The notes beneath the pieces were generated by a model. It saw nothing but the letters and a program-made list of their open reading frames with translations. It made no database searches and was not told the DNA's origin. This document shows positions 38,349-41,911 of a stretch of 41,911 nt of DNA, piece by piece. The translations under genes were made by a program, and so were the position numbers. The stretch lies in assembly GCA_934670025.1 (NCBI GenBank), contig CAKUOS010000013.1, forward strand, positions 1 to 41,911, in the 5' to 3' direction. The DNA comes from an uncultured Oscillospiraceae bacterium. Lineage in GTDB: Bacteria > Bacillota > Clostridia > Oscillospirales > Oscillospiraceae. The stretch's first letter is position 1. Each line of letters opens with the position of its first letter.

Positions 38349-39560
38349 CTACACGATACCGGCTACGTCGCTGCTGCCGTGCTGTAAAAAGCGCAAGACG
38401 CTGGCAATATACAACTCGATCCCGATCGGAATACATCGCTCATCGATGTCAAAGAAACAGTTGTGTCCGATGCGTCGCTTTTCTTCTGGATGCGCGCAAC
38501 CCAGATGGAAGAAGCAGCTTGGACGTTCTGCGGCAAAATACGCAAAATCCTCCACCCCCAACGATGGCACGTCCCGCAGGATCACCTTGTCTGAGCCAAA
38601 CTGCGCGCACGCTACATTACGAAGCAAATCAACCATACGGTCATTGTTGATCAGCGGAGAGTAGCTCGGCTCGACGATCAGCTCTGCTCGTCCACCCATC
38701 ATGTTTGCAGTCTGCTCACAAATTTCGCGGACGCGTTTTCTGGCAAACAGACGTGTTTCCGGCGTAAGTGTTCGAATAATGCCGGACAATTCAACGTAAT
38801 CAGCAATTTGATTTCGCACAGTTCCGCCGTGAATGGATCCGAAGGAACATACAGCGGAATCGGTGGGACTGATGTTTCGGCTAATCAGCGACTGTACTGC
38901 CGTCAGAATCTGTGCCGCGATCAGGATTGCGTCCACACCCTCGTTCGGATGTGCACCGTGACAGGACGTTCCATAGACCTTAAGCGTCAGCATATCAGAA
39001 GCTGCATACATTTTCCCGTATTTCAGCCCGATCTGTCCGGCAGGCAGATCGCCCGCAACGTGCAGTCCAAGCACGGAATCTACATGTGGGCTTTCAAGGC
39101 AGCCCTGCGCGATCATGCGCGCTGCGCCGCCAATGGTCTCCTCTGCCGGCTGGAATAAAAGCTTGACGGAGCCATGCAGGGATTTGCGCATGGACTGGAG
39201 CAGCTTTGCTGTTCCCAAAAGGATCGCCGTATGCGCGTCGTGACCGCAGGCATGCATCACACCCGCTGTCTTCGAGCAATATGGCGCGTCCGGATGATCT
39301 TCCTGTATCGGAAGCGCATCCATGTCCGCCCGCAGCGCAATTACCGGACCGGGAAAAGATCCTTTAATCAGCCCTATGACGCCGCTTTCTGCCACATTCC
39401 TCTCGTATGGAATGCCCGCCGCAGCTAAATACTCACATACCAATTCCATCGTCGGAAACTCCTGCTCAGATAGATCCGGATGGGCGTGCAGGTGTCGCCG
39501 CAACGCAACGGCATCTTCCCCGATGTGTTGCTGTGTAATGGCTTCTCGAATATAATTCAT
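38349..39560 (-). CDS. M20-family amidohydrolase (aminoacylase / hippurate hydrolase type)
   Basis: A 403-aa cytosolic zinc hydrolase that removes acyl or aminoacyl groups from N-acyl amino acids or dipeptides. It shows RRHLHAHPDLSEQEF (21-35), ALRADMDALPI, the metal motif HACGHDAH (103-110, Cys105 and His107 as ligands), QPAEE (137-141) with the catalytic Glu, and a dimerisation lid domain with the conserved CHGAHP. ATG 39560 has GGGAGA upstream. It lies 12 nt after the YfcC-type transporter and is cotranscribed. Together they suggest uptake and hydrolysis of an acylated amino acid or peptide; the substrate is not defined. Confidence 0.93.
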   Translation of the reverse strand: MNYIREAITQQHIGEDAVALRRHLHAHPDLSEQEFPTMELVCEYLAAAGIPYERNVAESGVIGLIKGSFPGPVIALRADMDALPIQEDHPDAPYCSKTAGVMHACGHDAHTAILLGTAKLLQSMRKSLHGSVKLLFQPAEETIGGAARMIAQGCLESPHVDSVLGLHVAGDLPAGQIGLKYGKMYAASDMLTLKVYGTSCHGAHPNEGVDAILIAAQILTAVQSLISRNISPTDSAVCSFGSIHGGTVRNQIADYVELSGIIRTLTPETRLFARKRVREICEQTANMMGGRAELIVEPSYSPLINNDRMVDLLRNVACAQFGSDKVILRDVPSLGVEDFAYFAAERPSCFFHLGCAHPEEKRRIGHNCFFDIDERCIPIGIELYIASVLRFLQHGSSDVAGIV

Positions 39561-39572
39561 AGTTTTCTCCCG

Positions 39573-40979
39573 TTAAAAACCTGTCAGCACGGCGATTTCG
39601 ACCAACACCATCTGTGCGGCAAACAGGATCAGGAAAAGCTTTCCGAACCATTTCAGCCAGCGGTCATAGCGTACATCACCCAGTCCGCAAATGATCACAA
39701 TACCGCAGGTTGGCCATAACAGGTTGCTCAAACCATCGCCGAATTGGAACGTCAGGCAGGCCACCTGACGACTGACACCCAGCACGTCGGCCAATGGCGC
39801 CATGATAGGCATGGTAGCGGCGGCCTGACCGGATCCGGACGGGATCAGGAAGTTGATCAGCGTGTGCGCCAACAGCATGAGCTGTGCCGAAATTGCAGAG
39901 GGCGCTTTTTCCAGAAGATTTCCAAGCGCATAGATGATGGTGTCCATGATCTGCGCGTGATTCATAATGACAATGATGCCCTTGGCAAGACCGGTCAGAA
40001 TGCAGCCCCACACAACGCTCCTGATACCGGCAAGCATCTCCTGACAATAGTCGTTTGGCGACCACTTATCGATCAGCGCGGCCACGGCAGACATGATAAT
40101 GAACAATCCGCAGAGTTCTTTATAGCCCCACTTCCAGCGAATCATTCCCAGCATCAGGATGACCAACGTGGCAAGCACATCCAGAAGAATCAGCGTATGT
40201 CGCCATGTAAATGTGTACGAGTCTAATTGACTGCGTTCAAACGAGTGCGTACACGAATCTCCATAAACCACCGAAAGCTCCGGCTTCCGGCGCACCTTGC
40301 GTGCATACAGCATCAGATATGCCACTGCTGCTCCCATCAGCACGACAAAGCAGACTGCGCGGTAACCGACGCCGGAGTATAGCTTCACACCGGCAATGGA
40401 CTGCGCAACGGCTACGGTATACGGGTTCAGCGTCGCGGCCATAAACCCGATATATTCTCCGAGCGCGATCGTGGCAAATCCCGTCATCGCGTCATATCCA
40501 AGAGCCATCATCAGTCCGACGATCAACGGGTAGAACCCGTAAAACTCGCTGAGCATTCCAAAAAGAGAACCTCCCAGGCCAAAGACGAGCATCAGAACAG
40601 GGATCAGGATCAGCGAGCGGCTACCGTTTTTTTGCACCACGCGACCGATAAATGCGTGGAAAGCGCCGGTTTTGACAATGACACCGAATGTCGCGGCGCA
40701 GGTCATGATCACAAAAATGATGTCCGCCGCGCTGACGCAGCCCTCATACAAAGAAGCAAACAGGCCGAGAAGTCCGGTGGCGGAGACTTCAGATTTGCTG
40801 ATCTCATGGTAACTTCCAGCAATTGCGACCTTTCTTGCAGTGCCATCTATGTCTATTGTTTCATAGTCAAACGAACCGGAGGGAACGACCCACGTCAGAA
40901 TCGCGATCACGACCAATATGAAAAAAACGACCAGCCATGTATCCGGCAGTTTTCGCTTGCTCGTTGTGCTTTTGTGCAT
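39573..40979 (-). CDS. YfcC/DcuC-family (C4-dicarboxylate or amino-acid) membrane transporter
   Basis: A 468-aa transporter with about 12-13 helices of the YfcC/DcuC (PF03606) superfamily. It shows the first-helix pattern LPDTWLVVFFILVVIAILTW followed by VVPSGSFDYE, the duplicated re-entrant motifs GGSLFGMLSEFYGFYPLIV and the C-terminal LINFLIPSGSGQAAATMPIM with PLADVLGVSRQ, then FGDGLSNLLWPT. Relatives move basic amino acids or dipeptides. ATG 40979 has AAGGAG upstream. First gene of the operon with the M20 hydrolase, behind a good promoter. Its coding style is less GC-rich than the left part of the window. Confidence 0.9.
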   Translation of the reverse strand: MHKSTTSKRKLPDTWLVVFFILVVIAILTWVVPSGSFDYETIDIDGTARKVAIAGSYHEISKSEVSATGLLGLFASLYEGCVSAADIIFVIMTCAATFGVIVKTGAFHAFIGRVVQKNGSRSLILIPVLMLVFGLGGSLFGMLSEFYGFYPLIVGLMMALGYDAMTGFATIALGEYIGFMAATLNPYTVAVAQSIAGVKLYSGVGYRAVCFVVLMGAAVAYLMLYARKVRRKPELSVVYGDSCTHSFERSQLDSYTFTWRHTLILLDVLATLVILMLGMIRWKWGYKELCGLFIIMSAVAALIDKWSPNDYCQEMLAGIRSVVWGCILTGLAKGIIVIMNHAQIMDTIIYALGNLLEKAPSAISAQLMLLAHTLINFLIPSGSGQAAATMPIMAPLADVLGVSRQVACLTFQFGDGLSNLLWPTCGIVIICGLGDVRYDRWLKWFGKLFLILFAAQMVLVEIAVLTGF

Positions 40980-41036
40980 GAAGGATCTCCTTTCTTTCTG
41001 TTGCCGTGCGGCAAATGTCTGGCTTACATATTCTCA

Positions 41037-41065
41037 ATTATATGACATGGAGTGCACGCCAGCAA
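41037..41065 (-). promoter_or_regulatory. Promoter of the transporter / M20 operon
   Basis: On the minus strand, TTGCTG (41060-41065), a 17-nt spacer and perfect TATAAT (41037-41042). Between 41066 and 41194 I see no other feature. Confidence 0.78.
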
Positions 41066-41194
41066 TGCAATATCCTGCCTAAAATATTGCAAATCATGCT
41101 AAATGTGCGCACAATTGCTTCTTTTTGCGAACAGGAAATCATGAGAAAGGCGTTTCGTATGACCGATTTCCCAATCAGGCAAGGAGCATACTGA

Positions 41195-41228
41195 AAAAGA
41201 AGGCGCATCCGGTCGAACCGGATGCGCC
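41195..41228 (-). terminator. Terminator downstream of the SLH fragment
   Basis: A perfect 12-bp stem, GGCGCATCCGGT (41202-41213) with ACCGGATGCGCC (41217-41228), loop CGA. On the minus strand it is followed by CTTCTTTTTC. It still sits in place behind the truncated SLH gene. Confidence 0.8.
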
Positions 41229-41252
41229 AAAGCAGGGGGGAAGCTTGCGTTT

Positions 41253-41460
41253 TTACGGAAGTGAGACAGTTTTGCGGGCTGTTTTGTCATACATGCGGCT
41301 GAGGATCGCCGCGACCTCGCTCCGCTTGATGTCGTTCGTCGGATAGAAGGTGCCGTTTTTGTCAGAACCAGTCAGAATGCCTGCGCGGTAGAACGTATAG
41401 ATCTCCAATGAGTAAGCATCCGTTGTTATGACGTCCGGGATCTTGTTACGCCGGAATGGG
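41253..41460 (-). pseudogene. C-terminal fragment of an SLH-domain protein
   Basis: On the minus strand an open frame ending at TAA 41253-41255 encodes IPDVITTDAYSLEIYTFYRA, then GILTGSDKNGTFYPTNDIKR and SEVAAILSRMYDK, an almost complete SLH repeat and the usual Ala-Ile-Leu-Ser-Arg end. There is no start or ribosome site upstream, and the frame begins near the aldolase fragment, so only the last part of a surface protein gene is left. Its own terminator is intact. It has no ORF long enough to be called on its own. Confidence 0.7.
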
Positions 41461-41507
41461 AAGCCGCCTATCAGAAAATGAGAACTTTTTTATAAGGAGC
41501 GTTCAAT

Positions 41508-41725
41508 ATGAATATTCAATATATCCATCCAGCAGACCAGATTGTCATGTTTATGCAGCGGATATATGACAAACGACTTACGACCATGTCCGGCGGAAAT
41601 CTGTCGATCCGCGATTCGGAAGGGAACATTTGGATTACTCCTGCCGGCATTGACAAGGGTACACTCAGCCGAAAAGACATCATCTGTGTCCGTCCGGACG
41701 GAGTCTGCGAAGGACAGCATATATC
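41508..41725 (+). pseudogene. N-terminal fragment of a class II aldolase/adducin-type protein
   Basis: ATG 41508 with AAGGAGC upstream encodes QIVMFMQRIYDKRLTTMSGG followed by NLSIRDSEGNIWITPAGIDKGT, the start of a class II (fuculose-phosphate-type) aldolase. The GGNLS phosphate loop and the following strand are intact. After VRPDGVCEGQH (about 41720) the frame leaves the family and stops at 41757-41759, so the zinc-binding His motif is missing. The break coincides with the start of an unrelated HTH fragment. Confidence 0.75.
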
Positions 41726-41908
41726 AGCCTGTTGGAGCATCGGGAAAGCACGGCCCTGAAGGAACACTACTTTTTCCAAAAAAGCTGGACGGAGATTGCC
41801 AAAGATCTTGGCGTTACCAGAAGAACTGTTTATAAAATACGCGCTGAGGCCATCGACAATCTGGCAAGCTTCTACACATTTACAAAGCAAGTGTTTCGTT
41901 TATCGTGA
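41726..41908 (+). pseudogene. C-terminal fragment of a sigma-70-like / RinA-type HTH protein
   Basis: In another frame from the aldolase piece, 61 codons read SLLEHRESTALKEHYFFQKS, then WTEIAKDLGVTRRTVYKIRA and EAIDNL, ending at TGA 41906-41908. The trailing WTEIAKDLGVTRRTVYK is a classic sigma region 4 / RinA-type helix-turn-helix. There is no start in this frame, so the 5' part is lost. It reaches to within three bases of the window end. Such proteins are common on phages and mobile elements. Confidence 0.7.
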
Positions 41909-41911
41909 GAA

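Noticed and set aside
1..41911. CRISPR array, rRNA operon, intact IS element, replication origin
   Set aside because: I looked for regularly spaced repeats, rRNA-like sequence, transposase motifs and DnaA-box clusters and saw none.
37544..41911. Second copy of the tRNA-Leu 3' end as attR
   Set aside because: No repeat of the T-arm and acceptor sequence was found to the right within the window; the boundary may lie beyond the end.

Overview
The window reads as a chromosomal segment of a high-GC, gut-type Clostridia member, most likely Oscillospiraceae (Oscillibacter / Flavonifractor / Dysosmobacter-like). The basis is GC-rich coding with strong AGGAGG-type ribosome sites, S-layer-homology (SLH) surface proteins, a Trp T-box riboswitch, Firmicutes-type housekeeping genes (DegV, DUF1836, TrmK, Nif3-like, YebC, RsmE, TcdA, DUF436) and the small GTAGGGGCCGATGCCC inverted-repeat element that I associate with this family. 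The genus cannot be fixed from sequence alone.

Left part (1-13.0 kb): tRNA-Thr(TGT); a beta-CASP metallo-beta-lactamase nuclease followed by a Sel1-repeat protein; a leftward two-gene envelope operon (MMPL/RND transporter, then a 1465-aa GLUG-repeat surface protein with overlapping reading frames); a divergent DUF1836 / DegV pair; and a divergent XRE regulator / membrane Ser/Thr kinase-like pair.

Middle (13.0-29.8 kb, mostly rightward): a large beta-helix + 3xSLH protein whose start codon lies in one arm of a perfect 16-bp inverted repeat; a DUF1858 protein, trmK, a Nif3-like gene and yebC; an AT-richer zinc-ribbon membrane protein behind three direct repeats; a second SLH protein; an ECF S component plus DUF436 protein; then a Trp T-box (specifier TGG) that controls a TrpXYZ-type ABC transporter. 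After that come a Tim44-like/zinc-ribbon membrane protein and a divergent AraC / IclR regulator pair. Two copies and several arms of a roughly 160-bp inverted-repeat element lie at 22.65-23.33 kb and 29.60-29.76 kb.

Right-centre (29.8-37.3 kb, leftward): TcdA, a tandem-ACT/MBL protein and a YfcE phosphodiesterase in one operon; threonine aldolase with a family-6 DNA-deoxyinosine glycosylase; a MATE-like flippase whose start region is built into the terminator of the preceding gene; a small multi-pass membrane protein; and RsmE.

Right end (37.4-41.9 kb): immediately 3' of tRNA-Leu(GAG) the sequence becomes an accessory patchwork. It has one intact operon (YfcC-family transporter plus M20 amidohydrolase) flanked by broken gene pieces: a mobile-element-type hypothetical cut at its 3' end, a C-terminal SLH fragment, an N-terminal class II aldolase fragment, and a C-terminal sigma-like HTH fragment at the window edge. 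This looks like an eroded integration hotspot. No CRISPR array, rRNA gene or intact transposase was seen.
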